Assembly: GCF_002999335.1 (NCBI RefSeq)
Contig: NW_020312747.1
Span: forward strand, 1-64,000
From: Cyclospora cayetanensis
Lineage: Eukaryota; Apicomplexa; Conoidasida; Eucoccidiorida; Eimeriidae
Reading direction: 5' to 3'
DNA: 64,000 nt
Part shown: piece after piece, positions 11,701 through 22,639 of the stretch
Layout: every line of letters begins with the position of its first letter
How positions within the stretch are numbered: the first letter of the stretch is position 1
The notes under the pieces: model-generated
Told to the model about the DNA's origin: nothing
Seen by the model: only the letters and a program-made list of their open reading frames with translations
Databases searched by the model: none
Program-made: the position numbers and the translations under genes

Positions 11701-13288
11701 GAGTGAGTGAGCTTTTACCGTGTAACTGGCAGGCGTCATCGGCTCTCGTTGCGACACAAAGCAGCTTCGACAGGCGGCTATGTTGGAGAGCCTTTGTTGG
11801 AGGGCACGAGATTGGAAATATGTGTGTATCTTACATGTGTGAGTGGCATTTGAGCTCTCTTTTTCTCTCTTTTGGTGCAGAATTGTCCTCTGTACAGAGG
11901 TCCAAAGCGTTTGGGGTCGACGCTGACAGAGCCGATGGTGGTGAAGAAGAAGAAGCGTCGAGGCTTTGGGAACGACTTGGATCTGCTGTTGACAGCTGAG
12001 CCAGGTTTAGAAGGGGGAGGTTCTCTCTGCAGCGCGAGCGCGGGGGGGGTTCCCCTTTCTCCCTCAGGCCGACCTCGTCGTGGCGAGAGTACCTTGGCAA
12101 TGGCTGCTGGAGGAGGCAGTAGCGAGAGCAGCGAAGAAGACAGCGGCGATGAAGAGGGCATCGTTCGGGGAGGCGCGGGAGGAGACTCAGGGGGGGATGC
12201 TGCTTTCGACAGTGCCTTTGAGGATGAACCTTACTCCGAAGAGGAGTTCGAGGGTGTCAGCAAGGCACCTAAAAGCACCCTTTCTAGGTCGAGTCGATCT
12301 CTGACAACTCGAAAGCGAAGCAAACCAGGAGGAGGAGGAGGCGCAGCAGATGGAGATCGCCTGGCAAACTCGCAGCAACCCCTCGATGCTCTCAACGTGG
12401 CATTCGCCAGAGTCGTCAACTTGCTGCTGCAGCAACAGTCTCTTAAGGTAAGGAATTTTTTTCTGCTTATGCTGGATGCTGCCTTACCGCCAGCACGTTC
12501 TTCTTCTCGACATTCTATAGTGTTGGTTGAGCCAAAGTAGTCATGCCTATCTGTGTTTTGCGCCCACACTGTTTCTGACGTGGTTCTTCTCGCTCTTCTT
12601 CCGTCTTCATGATGTGCCTCGTCCGTAATTTGTGGCACTAGTGCTTCTAGCGTCTCGCTCACTTTGTTGCGCTTCCAAACTGCTTGCAGGCGGCGCGCAA
12701 TCGGCCGTGTATGTATATTTATGTATATGTTATGTATGTGTATATGTATATGTATCTATGTATGTATATTCATGTATATGTATGTATGTTTATGTATGTT
12801 ATGTATGTGTATATGTTATGTATCTATGTATGTATGTATATTTATGTATATATATGTATGTTTATGTATGTTATGTATGTGTGCTATGTATGTTATGCAT
12901 GTATCTACGTATGTATGTATGTGTCTTGCTGCAGCCGTTCGTAAGCCGCGTAGATGATCGTGTGGCCCCTGGATATTCCGTGATCGTCAAGAAGCCGATG
13001 TTTCTGCGAAAGATTCTTTCCAAATGCAGGGAGAGACAGTACACTTCTGTGGCTGCCTTCAAGGCAGACATCGACCTCATCGTGTCCAACTGCTTCCTCT
13101 TCAATCCTCCTGGATCGCCTTCAGCGTGGCTTCGGGATAGGGCTCTACAACTACAGCAACTGGCGATGCAGCGTGTGGCAGATCAGCCTCAAATTGCAAT
13201 GTACGAGGCAGCCATGGCGCAGACCGCTTACCAGGTGCAGCAGCAGCAACAACCGCACTGTGGTGGTTTCGGGATATACGACGACTAA
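786..13288 (+). CDS. TAF1: TFIID subunit 1-like protein (TAF1/TAF250) with zinc knuckle and bromodomain; 5' end unresolved
   Basis: TAF1 is the scaffold subunit of nuclear TFIID. Proposed exons: 786-1199, 1406-1753, 2399-2570, 2797-2975, about 3570-3770 (donor unclear), 3929-4286, 4602-4694, 5272-5367, 5827-6050, 7180-8007, 8825-9161, 9839-9952, 10895-11047, 11202-11291, 11881-12447, 12935-13288 (TAA). From 3929 onward every junction keeps frame. Seen: the TAF1 core (VVLEHTEQQPFIVNNPGM at about 4110-4170, FLLIRRR at 5330, VEVPAPQSKK at 5980-6010); a helical segment whose split codon joins LPR to WDQVALVRQY across intron 8008-8824; a zinc knuckle, Cys-x2-Cys-x4-His-x5-Cys, split between 11202-11291 and 11881 on; an acidic/Ser linker; and one bromodomain across the last intron (FVSRVDD...NCFLFNPPGS). 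Exons before 3929 carry little recognisable homology and the start codon is not identified; the gene may begin left of the window. Family assignment rests on remembered conserved blocks. Confidence 0.85.
998..1038. repeat. Perfect 17-bp inverted repeat inside a coding exon
   Basis: Bases 998-1014 and 1022-1038 are exact reverse complements (arm TGCTTCGGCTCTTGTCG) around a 7-base loop. The hairpin sits inside the first proposed exon of the TAF1-like gene and is translated through without a stop. Confidence 0.9.
3080..3109. repeat. Perfect 12-bp intronic hairpin
   Basis: CGTTGTATGCAT (3080-3091) is followed by a six-base loop and its exact reverse complement (3098-3109). It lies in a TAF1 intron just 3' of the exon ending at 2975. 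Confidence 0.9.
3215..3500. repeat. ~30-bp pyrimidine-rich minisatellite in a TAF1 intron
   Basis: About nine imperfect copies of a unit containing CATTCGTCTAGTCCTCTACT followed by TCTCTTTTTA. Apparent open frames on both strands here are repeat translations and not genes. Confidence 0.85.
4295..4550. repeat. CA and TA microsatellites in a TAF1 intron
   Basis: ACACACTT-type repeats occupy about 4295-4385. A TATA/TATG-rich stretch follows at about 4450-4550. Both fall within the intron between exons ending at 4286 and starting at 4602. Confidence 0.85.
4839..5185. repeat. CTG run followed by GTT/ATT run and TATG repeat in a TAF1 intron
   Basis: About 19 near-perfect CTG triplets at 4839-4899, then a GTT/ATT-rich imperfect array at about 5020-5155, ending in short TGTA/TATG repeats. 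All lie in the intron 4695-5271. Confidence 0.85.
6130..7040. repeat. GA and CT-rich low-complexity tracts in a TAF1 intron
   Basis: The intron 6051-7179 holds a short GAGA tract (6147-6215) and then a roughly 480-base imperfect array of TCTCTTTTCTCTC units (about 6555-7035). The long pyrimidine-strand open frame over it encodes only Phe/Leu/Ser repeats. Confidence 0.85.
8375..8815. repeat. ~75-bp tandem repeat filling a TAF1 intron
   Basis: About six copies of a 70-80 bp unit. Each carries a TCTGCTGCTGCTTC block, a palindromic GCATGCTATGCATGC-type block, CAACAATAAAGCC and TTTTCGATC. The array fills the 3' half of intron 8008-8824 and ends directly before the acceptor at 8824. Confidence 0.88.
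9285..9475. repeat. ACAC/AGAT microsatellite in a TAF1 intron
   Basis: Imperfect ACACACAGATATATAC units occur in the intron between exons ending at 9161 and starting at 9839. Confidence 0.88.
10200..10870. repeat. ~105-110-bp tandem repeat in a TAF1 intron
   Basis: About six copies. Successive units start near 10288, 10393, 10502, 10612, 10714 and 10824, each with a TCTGCATTTTTGCGTTTG core followed by TG-rich sequence. The array fills most of intron 9953-10894. Long open frames here on both strands are repeat artefacts. Confidence 0.88.
11395..11705. repeat. GAGATAGAGAGTTG repeat in a TAF1 intron
   Basis: A purine-rich imperfect array (GAGAGAGATAGAGAGTTGGA units) fills the first half of intron 11292-11880. 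Confidence 0.9.
12710..12930. repeat. TATG/TATA microsatellite in the last TAF1 intron
   Basis: TATGTATGT units fill the intron that splits the bromodomain (12448-12934) right up to its acceptor. Confidence 0.9.
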
Positions 13289-14360
13289 ACTTTTGCTGCG
13301 CATCATCCTGCACGCCTTCTCCTTGACACGTTTACTCTGCATAGAGCCTGGCGGGTTCTGTTTGCTGCTTACGGAGGCAGTCATTGGCTGCTGCTTCCTC
13401 GCTTCACTGATTCTAGGAATAGCCTCACTAGCGGCGGTCAATAGGGTGCCTCTTTTAAGGCAGTCATCATGTGCCCTGGTGGGTGCTCTTTTGATAGACA
13501 CGAGTAACACACTGACTTACGACCCGAGCAGAGACATTGCAGACGAGGAACTACGATCCTCAAAACACTGCGAGAGTGGCAAACCCGAAGGAGGTAGCAC
13601 GCGCAGGGCAGCACAGGCAGAAGACGTTTTTAACCTTCATCCTCAGTGCATGGTGCATGGGGTCAACTTGAATTGCGCCTCAATGCGCATGTTCTGTGAC
13701 TACCCGCTTCTTCAAAAGGGCAAAATGCGGAAAAGAGTGCGTATCACTGCACTTTCACAGATCCTTCCTAGTGTCCTCTCTTTCATCCACATTCATCTTG
13801 GCGTACCAGAGCTACATTTTCCCCTCTGAAGCAGCGTGCAAAGACGCCACTGAACTCGCATCAGGGAGATACCAGCAACACAGTTGCTCTCTCTTTCGCT
13901 CCGCCGCAGTAGCTTGTCACGTGTTCTGGTCCGCATCGTTGCACTTTTTTGTATAGGCCCTCCGTTTTTGTGGTCCTGCTGTTAGAGAGCCAAGCGATTC
14001 TTCGGAGGATGCTTGAGGAAGTTCCCCTTAGCTCACTTCCATGCGGCTCATTATAGCTGGCTAAGTACTGTCGATGCTAGAGATTCTATAAAATGTAGCA
14101 TGCGTCAAACTCAATCATGGTGGGACATGAAATGTATGCCTGTGCACGGAGCCCGCTACGTGGCGCTGTACCTGGTGTCCCCGTAAGAACGCCTCCATAC
14201 CCAAACCCACCTAAAGTAAGTAGAAACGCATGCAGCGTTCCTTCAAAAGATCCCTGCTCGCCTTGACATTACTCCCCAGGCCTTCGGAAGAAGCGAGGAG
14301 GGGGGCAGTCAGCGTGGTTTGGGGAACGCCCTGAACACTCAAAGCATTTCAATTTCAGCT
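13289..14360. other. Intergenic, repeat-poor; nothing coding recognised
   Basis: This follows the TAF1 stop codon. There are no microsatellites and no open frame with recognisable family features. The change from repeat-rich to repeat-poor sequence is abrupt at the gene end. Confidence 0.6.
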
Positions 14361-14369
14361 GCTTGACAA

Positions 14370-16260
14370 CCTAGTAGGCTTACACAGCGTTCTTCACACT
14401 CCTATTGCTACGCCAAAAACGACAAAGGAGGGCTTGATGGCGGTCTGTATAGAACAACATTTTGGTATTCATCAAAAGTTCGAGAACACCAAAAGCACAT
14501 ACGGCGTGCGCCTCGGCTGCTGCGGGGCAAGCGGTGGTGTGTGAATACAGGCAAGTCCTCATTTCTCATTAGGAGTTTGTGTTTCTAGGCTCTCATATTT
14601 TGGCTGCGAGAGTTGCGCTAGATCCCGCAAAATTGAAGCACTCAAGGCATGATCTTTACATTGAACCCCGCACAGAGACATTGGGGAATTCAATGGGCTT
14701 GCGTCGTATCATCGGGAGTTCAGCTTTGGATCTGTTCATATCACTTCTCCTTTGACTGATCCGCTTAACCACCGGCACTCACTCTGCCCGATAATGATAG
14801 CCATTTCTTCACTCCATCCCACGCTCCTACAGGAGCGGTGGGCCCTATTTTTGTCCCATAAACTTCAGGCTCTACAAAACACCGAATTCTTGCTTGTCAT
14901 ACTTCACCACCCCAAGAAAACCGAGCAGCGTTATTCGGTGCGAGAAAAGAAACTCCTCGCTGTCTGGTGTGGCGTCAAGAATGCCGGCAACGCCTATTTG
15001 GGCGTCACTTTCCTGACCAAATCGGCCATCCGTCTTTATCGTACCTTACGAAAAGCTTTTGCGATGCTGATAATCCCAGAGTTGTTCACTTGCTTGCATA
15101 CCTCCTGCAGCACGCCTTGACAGTCGTATATGAAGAGCATCCCCAACGTGATCATTGGAGCGATCTCTCGACGCCACAGAGGATCGCTCCTGTGCAGCGC
15201 AAGCACTCTTTTGTGACGATCCACAGTACGTCAGCCTTATGCTTTTGCCAGCCGTAAAACGGCTAGAATAGCCAAAATCCACAATGGGCAAGGCGTGGAG
15301 CCCTATCGAGGTAAGGTGATTTGCTGTGGCTCAGACACAGCGGGGACTCTGTCGCTTACACACTTTGACTTCACATCGCACTGCCGTATTGTGCAAAGAA
15401 CAGGACCATGTTCCTTCCGATCATGGTGCTATTCTCTCTACAGTGAAAAGGTTCTTAGAGTAATTCTGGTTATCTGGGATGCGTCTCGCGGCAGAACACC
15501 ACACACCATCATGCCGAAATCGTGAAAAGCTTTGGTCGATCCTTCCTAGTAAGCCAAATCTTTCAAAGCGCACCGCGATCCCTGAAAGGATTTGGACTAG
15601 TCTGACTTCGAACGTTATCGTTAAGCTGCTACAGGTCAAGGTTCGGGACAACACCTACGTCGTTGTCGACAGGCTCTGAAAATAGACCCATTCACCCGTC
15701 CATCGAGCTCTCTAACGGCTAAGGAAGTCGCTCACTGTTTCTCAAGTAATGTCTAGAAAATTTACGAACTCCACCGATATATCCTTTCGGATAGGGACCC
15801 GCACTTCGCTAGTGCGTTCTGGCGGGCGTTTTTAACCTACGCATTGGCTATGATATGATCATAGTGAATCATCCTGAGGTAGATGTGCAGACAGAGTGCA
15901 CCAATAGCACCTTTCTGCAGTAATGGCGACACATTGCTCAAGAATATCCTATTGCTCGGCCTGTTTTTCTTACATTTGTTCTGAGGTGATTTGTGATACA
16001 AACGTCCACTCTTCTGCCCTTCGCTCTCACGCATCTCTATCCACGCTGAAAAGCAACTCTCTGATCTGCGCCTGGATCCAATAGTCCGGGGTCAGCAGAC
16101 ACCGGTAGGAGGCGGAGGGCTCCCAAAACGATTGGCCACGGCACGGAAAGGCATTAGAAAACCTCAAGACAGACCCGCACACCATTGTGATAAGCGGTGG
16201 TTGGCTGTGTCTCGAGCCTGGAGATTTGGCTATGGTGAGTCAAGCATAGCTTTATGAGAT
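14370..16260 (+). mobile_element. Degenerate Ty3/gypsy-type (chromovirus-like) retrotransposon pol fragment
   Basis: Conceptual translation, with several frameshifts and stops, passes in order through recognisable pol landmarks. The catalytic-region end of reverse transcriptase reads NNILVFIKSS (about 14453-14480). Its C-terminal part reads FLGSHILAA and VALDPAKLK (14585-14640) and ASYHREF near 14705. RNase H reads RYSVREKKLLAVW (14930-14970) and LLAYLL (15095). Integrase reads NTYVVVDRL (15650-15680), then ILSDRDPHFASAFWRAF (15780-15835). A downstream stretch (15890-15990) resembles the integrase C-terminal region. No intact frame, LTR pair or target-site duplication was found, so this is a dead copy. 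Assignment rests on the order of landmarks; such elements are known from Eimeria genomes. Confidence 0.8.
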
Positions 16261-18277
16261 GCAGAGGCACACCTTGACTAGTTTGTAGCTTGATTCTCTC
16301 CACATATTTTACATGTCCTTTGTTTCCTCACAGCAGCATGCTTACACAGTTCAGCGCCTCACTGACAACCATCTTTCCCCCAGTCATTTTGGTTTGGCAC
16401 CCCGTTCGCTTTTGGCTAGTGTGTCTATCTCTATCTTCTTTTCCTTCATCTTCTCTCCGTCAGTCTATGCACACCTTGCATTCTCAAATGTGCCGTTTTT
16501 CGAGTTCCTCCTTGCCTTGGGAATGGCGTTAGGCTGGGAACTCATTTGCTGTCCTGGACGCACTTGGTCTCGTTAGACAGGCATAGCCAGCGATGGTATA
16601 CGTTTTGTAGTGCGGAGGGAAAGGAGCGGCGGGTTAAGCTGAACTTGGACGTTCTGCTACACTGCTTTTATTTAGCTACGAACTAGTAATTGAAAGACTA
16701 ACGAGTTTCTCTGTTCTTATGTCTTATTTGCATCGTACTTCCAGCTCAATACAGAAAAGACGCAATATGGTGTGCGCTATATGTTGTGCGGCTAGGTACG
16801 AATACTCGGAATGCCTAATGTACAGCTTCACAAAGGGCCTCCAGATGTAGACACAGCTCGGGAGTCAATACAAGGTAAACTTAAGTTGGTGCGTGCTTCT
16901 AGAGAGAACTTCAGCCTTCCCTCTGGCCCCACCCCATTAAACACAAGACACGAAGGACGAAGGGCAGTTAAGGTGCGCCTAGCTACACCTTCTATGCATT
17001 CAAAGCTTTCGTACGAAGGGGCACAAATCCTTTTTGCACACACGCACGCAACATTGCGTCGTTGTGTATCGAGCAAACAGTACCTAGCAATAAATACCAT
17101 ACACGAACAGAGAGAATTGTTAGTCACTTCCTGTCTTTTAGTCAAGTAAAACTACCGTAGTGGAAAATGCCCAGTGTGGCTTGGCCCACTACGCTTCAAG
17201 GTTGTAGGTACTCGCATTCTAGCTGTCCCGCTCTCCTTATGTCGGCACTTCGAGCAGAGCTGGTAGAAAAAGGTGGCTCTTCCTTTGAAAACACACAATA
17301 GCTTCCTGTGAAGTTGTATTGAATACTGAGCTGATAGCCTGCCTGCGGAGGCTTTAACTCCAATGTAACACGCTAGACAACCCGGAAAACGTGAGTCCGC
17401 TGATTGTGGAATAGTAAAGCCTGATTTAAATTCGTGAACGCCGGCTATATTCTGTCGCCATTCTCCAGCTAAAGGAGTTCCATCCAGGTCAATCTTCGAA
17501 AATGGTTATTGACGTGCATCCTCTATTACAAGAGAGAAGAAAGGCTATTGATATCGGAGTCAGTATTTCACGAGATATTATCGGAGATGTGATCAGTTTT
17601 TGATCTAAACAGACACTCGTCTCGGTGGCTTGTATCTCTCGAACTCCCGAAAGCTTGTGTTGGGTTATCTGAATGGGGTCAGTGAGAGATAGCATATTTC
17701 TCTGTCAGAATTGGGCTGCACCCCAATACACACATTTCACGAGTGACCTGCAGAAAACTCCTTTTGGTTGGGAGACGACGACGCATTTAGCCGGTTTCTA
17801 TACAACTCGGATAAGAAGTTCCCTCCGATCCTTTGGTATTCATTGTAAGAAACGTACTTCAGCAGCACTACTGACCGCCATTTTTAAAAAGAATCTACTT
17901 AATAATGTAAACTGTGATTAATACCATCTGGAGTCAGGCAGCCGCTCACGCGCTTACATGCTTGATCGACTGGCGCGAAGAAAGTCAGACCCGAACCCCG
18001 TGGCATTGTGCCGGCTTTTGGCAATGCGTGCAGCGCAAACCTGCCTATATTTGCGTTTTGAAGCCGGGAAATCTGTTACACCGTGCACGTAACGAGGCTT
18101 CTGAGAGTGGGAGCATATTCTTGCAAAGCGGCAGCCGTTTGTGTCTGTGATGTGTCCCCTACAGCTGCTTACCCTGCCGTGAGATTTTGTGCGGCTGTTT
18201 TTGAATATCTAGTGGGGAACCGCTCGTCCATCTAGATATAATAGGTGCGAAGGAACAGAGTGTCGGCAGCTTCAGCC
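16261..18277. other. Intergenic with a pair of dispersed repeats; no gene recognised
   Basis: It holds two oppositely oriented copies of the dispersed repeat described separately (about 16690-16830 and 16960-17120). Short open frames elsewhere show no family features. Confidence 0.5.
16690..17125. repeat. Inverted pair of a dispersed ~150-250-bp repeat
   Basis: The plus-oriented copy is recognised by AAAAGACGCAATATGGTGTG near 16755. The minus-oriented copy includes TGTATCGAGCAAACAGTACC near 17067. The second copy aligns by eye with 21780-21980. The pair is separated by roughly 130 bases. Confidence 0.6.
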
Positions 18278-20022
18278 ATGCTGTCTGCTTGGCGCTGCAG
18301 AGCTCTTGTCGGTTTGGTTTGGACTGTGGTATTTGGTGTGTACATCATTTTATGGCTTGCTCTCGCACCGTTTTATGGTGGCCTTCCGGCATTTGCACTT
18401 TTGTTTCCACGCCCTCTCGTAGTAATCGTGGCAGCCTCTGGTGCCTTCACCTTGTTCGTCTCTGGGTCTCTCGCCACGGCTGGCGCTCTGATGACGGCTT
18501 CGGGCCTTCAGCAACATAAGAGACAAATGTGTTCATGTTACTTGTCTCTCGTGGAGAGGAGGTACTAGCAAGAGCGTGCAGACAGGACCTGTTTGTAGAG
18601 TGACGAACGTTTGTCGGCTTTCGGGGTGCGGGGCCGTCACAGACTATTGCCAGTTTTTACTGGAATACGAACTGAACGGTTGCACATTCTTCGTAATAGG
18701 GAAATACAGTGCATCATGTGGCTACCGCCCCGTGGTATGACATCTTGTCGAGGTCACTGTTCAGGAGAGGAGCAGCATGGCGTCATTCATGGATTGAAAG
18801 GGAATGCGCCTTCTGAAAAAGCTGAAACACTCAGCACCCCAACCGAGAACTCCTCTCCTGAAGGCGTTGGGCGCACCACAAAGTACCGTTCGATTTCTTC
18901 CTCGGACTCGCGAGACACCACAGGCCTCGCCATTGTCAGTGCAGACGAGGATGTTCTTCTCGTCCGACCGAAACTGCGGGGGAAGATTCATCTGGGGCTA
19001 TTGCTGCTCTCTCCCGTCTGGGTTGTTCTGATGCTGAGCGCATGCAAGAGCGTTGTCAGCATCATAGCTGCTGTGGTCAGCTGCCTATCCTTTCTTGCAA
19101 ATTTTACCGCCAGCGCCATTCTGCACAGCGGTATTTGGGGCCCGCAATGGCGTTCACTCGTTGTTAAGCTAGATCATGCAGGTAAGGGCCATTAGATGGG
19201 GGCTGTTTCAGTATAGGTTTCTGCGTCTTATGCACTAGTACGGCCGGGTGTACCTGTAGGCAGTGGTCATCATGACTATGTCGGCGTTGTGTCTTTTTGG
19301 TCTAGAAAAGGGGTTTGTGGAATGGCTGAGCTACATGCTGAAACGACCCCTCAGGAATTACGCTTCCGAGCGTGCTGCAACGCTTTCAGGTATCTTTGTC
19401 GTTATAAGCAGCTGCACGACCCCCATCCCCATGCTGCTTCTCGACTTTTGGCCGTCGGTCCTTCTGCTTTCCGTACAGGGAATGGCTACTCTTTACGGTG
19501 AGTTCCTATGTTTCAATAGGTGATCAGCCTTTTTGCAAAGGTTCCTCAGTCCACTCAATCCGTCTTTGACTCACTGGATGTGTACTCGCTCTTCAGGGAA
19601 GAATCACCGCTTTAGAGCACTTGGGTAGTCAACGAGCCAAGACCTCGCCTCCGTGTTTTTCTTCTACAGGGTTCTGGATCATTTTGTTTGGTGATCTTTC
19701 CTCCGGTGCCAGGCAACGGCGGGCATTTACGTACATAGCAATTGGGTTGCTACACGCTGTATTCCTGAAGGCGTATATCAGCGTTCTAACAGCAAAGGAA
19801 ATTGCGCTTGTGCTCTCCCTCGCGGGATTCTACATTGTTGGAGCCTTGGTGTACGGCAGTCGGTGGCCCGACCCATGCCCAACACATTTTGGATTCCACG
19901 AGCTTTTCCACCTGTTCTGCTGCTTCAGCTTCTTACTTACGCTTTGGCTTAATTATGAAGTCATCACACGCGCAGAGCTGGAGGCGCAAACAACAGGGGT
20001 CTCGCAACCATCGAATTCCTGA
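18278..20022 (+). CDS. HlyIII/PAQR-family seven-transmembrane protein
   Basis: PAQR/haemolysin III-related proteins are multi-pass membrane proteins; members include adiponectin-type receptors and putative hydrolases with a metal site. Exon 1 begins at ATG 18278 and holds two hydrophobic segments; its donor lies between about 18530 and 18562. Exon 2 ends at 19181 with an uncertain start near 18777; exon 3 is 19264-19497; exon 4 is 19670-20022 (TGA). Junctions 2/3 and 3/4 close in phase. Exon 2 has a hydrophilic Ser-rich stretch, hydrophobic helices, NFTASAILHSG and then KLDHA, matching the family's first metal/Ser region and the conserved Asp-His. Exon 4 ends with HFGFHELFHLF, the family's C-terminal His-x3-His motif, and a last helix. 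The name haemolysin is historical and implies no toxicity here. Weakest point: the join between exons 1 and 2. Confidence 0.7.
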
Positions 20023-22639
20023 ATGACTTCTTTAATGCAGCGAGCTTCCATTCCAGTGGTGTTTCATCTGCAAAATGAGCTGAGAGACTGGTTTTGGTCC
20101 TGTTTCGGAATGTATATGGTATTCGGTATTCCGCTATTATTCCATCCGACTTTTAATCCCGAAGAACTTCAGCTAAATCCTACCTATGCCAGTATGGCAA
20201 ACTTTCCAGTGTACGAAGATCCATTGTTGCCTCCTACTGGAATGCTTTACGCCCTAAACCTAGTATATAATTATCTCTCATCGAAGATTTGCCTTACACA
20301 TCGGTGGCCTTTCCGGTAGTGCGTACAAACGATTGTGGTTTTTCACATCTGTGAACAGGGTAACTTGAATTTCACCGGCCTAAGAATCATCCAGTGGACA
20401 CTCTAACCAAATACCGATATAGTGCCGGGTGATGTCGCTCTCTGGACCTGCTATCATTCAGCGTGCACGGGTTGTTCAGGCCATGATCATTACTTCTGAT
20501 GCTTCTGAGTGCTTGTTCAGGGAACTCAGATAGTTCGCACCCTTACTCTTGAACGACACATTGTTTCATCTTATACACCTGTCATCAGATGTGACGGTCC
20601 CATTTTCTCACGAAGAGCGAGGCTGAGGGAAACTACACACCTTTTTTTGGGTGTGCACGTTGCCACTCAGCGCTGGGTTCCATTCGTACGTTGTTTACTA
20701 TTTGAAATGATGCATTCTGTATGCAGTGTATATCAGTGCGCCTCTGTGTGACATGGTGCCTAATTTCTGAAAACATTCAGGTTAGGAATTTTCATCTAAC
20801 CTCACCTCTGCTTTACGCCATGGGCTATGCGCAGAAAACCTTGACATTGGATACGCATGGCAACTCAACACCCAAAAAGCTAATTGCATCACCGTCCTCG
20901 CAGTGTGTTGTTTGCTCCTGCCTTGCTCGGTCAAGGCAACTTGTTGGCATGTGTAATGTGATAACGTTTATTAGATACGCTCCAACATTCCAGGACGAAC
21001 TCTGGTGCGATCACGGTGCTTGGCGCTTGGCAATAGGCCCTTCAGTCTACAAAGCACTTTACTATACCTTTTTTGCTGTAAAATTCACTGTATGTCCAAG
21101 TCTGTTACTAACCACACCGCTCGATCCGGCAAACCATTTTTGTGGAGAAGCAGGAGTTCAGTCTGAAGAGGCACGACCCAGCACAAATACTATAAAATGT
21201 ACAAGTACTCAAACCCGGAGACCAAATCCAGATAAGAAACTAGTTTTGCTTGCTATTTCATGTCGATCATGGGGCACACCATCAAAGGCTGCCTTTGGGC
21301 CGGCCAACTAGGCGTGTGGCTTGTTTGGACATGATCATCTGCTACAGAAAGCGGGAAAAGTGCAGAAAAAAATGGACACATGAGAAATCGCCTACTTATC
21401 AAAATGTAAGTTCTGGAACATACACAAGTCGCCAAGATCGGAGTCCAGTCATGCCCTGCAAAGCGAATGTTTGGCTGCTGTAGAGGGCAAAACCGTGCCT
21501 ACTCATGTTCTATTCACCTGGATATCTCGGTGATGTATTCATTCTAGGGTATGGTAGTCGACACGCTATCGTTTTTGCACGCGAGAGTGAACTCAAGACT
21601 GCAATAGTGCTTCATGTGCACCTGCGTGAGCCGCCATAAATAGATACTCAAAGTTGTTCACAAGTTCAGCTAGGTTCGCTCCAGCTGCGCGTCTTCTTGT
21701 CAAGCGGGAAAATAGAAACCAAATAGAAAGTCACTGTGCATTTCGAGAAAGCGCCCTCCTTTCCCTGCCTGTGCCCTTCACATACCCCAACATGAGGGAA
21801 GAGTACATGCTACGCCACTCGTAGCTGTGCTCCCTGTGCACTCCAGGCACTCGCTGGTACTTTGCAAATAGAATTTTCGCACAGACACACAGAGCACTGT
21901 GCCTTCTTGTATTGAGCCAACAGTACTGTGCAATATATGATATATACGGGCAGACAGACCAGTTAGCCAATTCTTTACGGATTATTTGTTGAGGAAAACT
22001 AATGAAAAAGAAAGGGCCTAAGAGTCGCCTGGCCGGTCGCATACGTAGCGTGCCCCGCTACACACCAGCCACCAGAGTTGCACCGCGAACAAGACAAGAC
22101 TAGCAACAGGGCAAAAGGCGCGAATGAAAAGGACTCCTAGCATCAAATAGATGGATGAATGGCGTGGTTGCGTGAAGCAACTGTCTTTTATTTCTTTTTG
22201 CATTCCACAGTTCTACTGCTGCAGCAGCATCATTGTTCCACGTTTCTAAGGAAGTAATCACTGCAACTACATGTCAGCAAAGGAAACAGCCCTAGTTACT
22301 CGTGTGCATAAATGGATGAATTCGCAAGAGGATATCTATGGCTGGATTTTTAGAGCGAAGCAACGCGCAATGCAGACTCAGCTGCCATTTGCGCATGCAG
22401 CCCGAAGCTGAGCGATCTCATGGCCTCTAATTTTCGATTACGTTGCCATAATTTCAAGATTAGAGTATGCGAAGAGAGCTTAAGTTGGTAGAAACGAACT
22501 AGCAGGTCCAACAAAGACAACAGCAGCCACTAGAGCATTGGCCGCAAGCGCAGCCTCAGTGAAACGTTGGCAGGAATGCCGAGTGTCCAGTAGAGAAATA
22601 GTATTCTCTGGTGCTGCAGCACCTTTACCCAGTCTTGTA
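20023..22639. other. Intergenic; unrecognised open frames and a dispersed repeat
   Basis: An open stretch at 20721-21311 (+, 196 codons) shows no recognisable domain. A minus-oriented copy of the dispersed repeat lies at about 21780-21980. The rest shows nothing recognisable. Some of it may be 3' UTR of the PAQR gene or promoter of the J-protein gene. Confidence 0.5.
21730..21990 (-). repeat. Dispersed repeat copy (minus orientation)
   Basis: It shares TGTATTGAGCCAACAGTACT and flanking sequence with the copy at 16960-17120. Read in reverse complement, it aligns with 25560-25770 through a GAGTGCACAG-GGAGCA-CAGCTAC region. Confidence 0.6.

Noticed and set aside
12632..12957. Tyr/Met/Cys-rich membrane-like frames before the bromodomain
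   Set aside because: They come from the TATG microsatellite in the last TAF1 intron.
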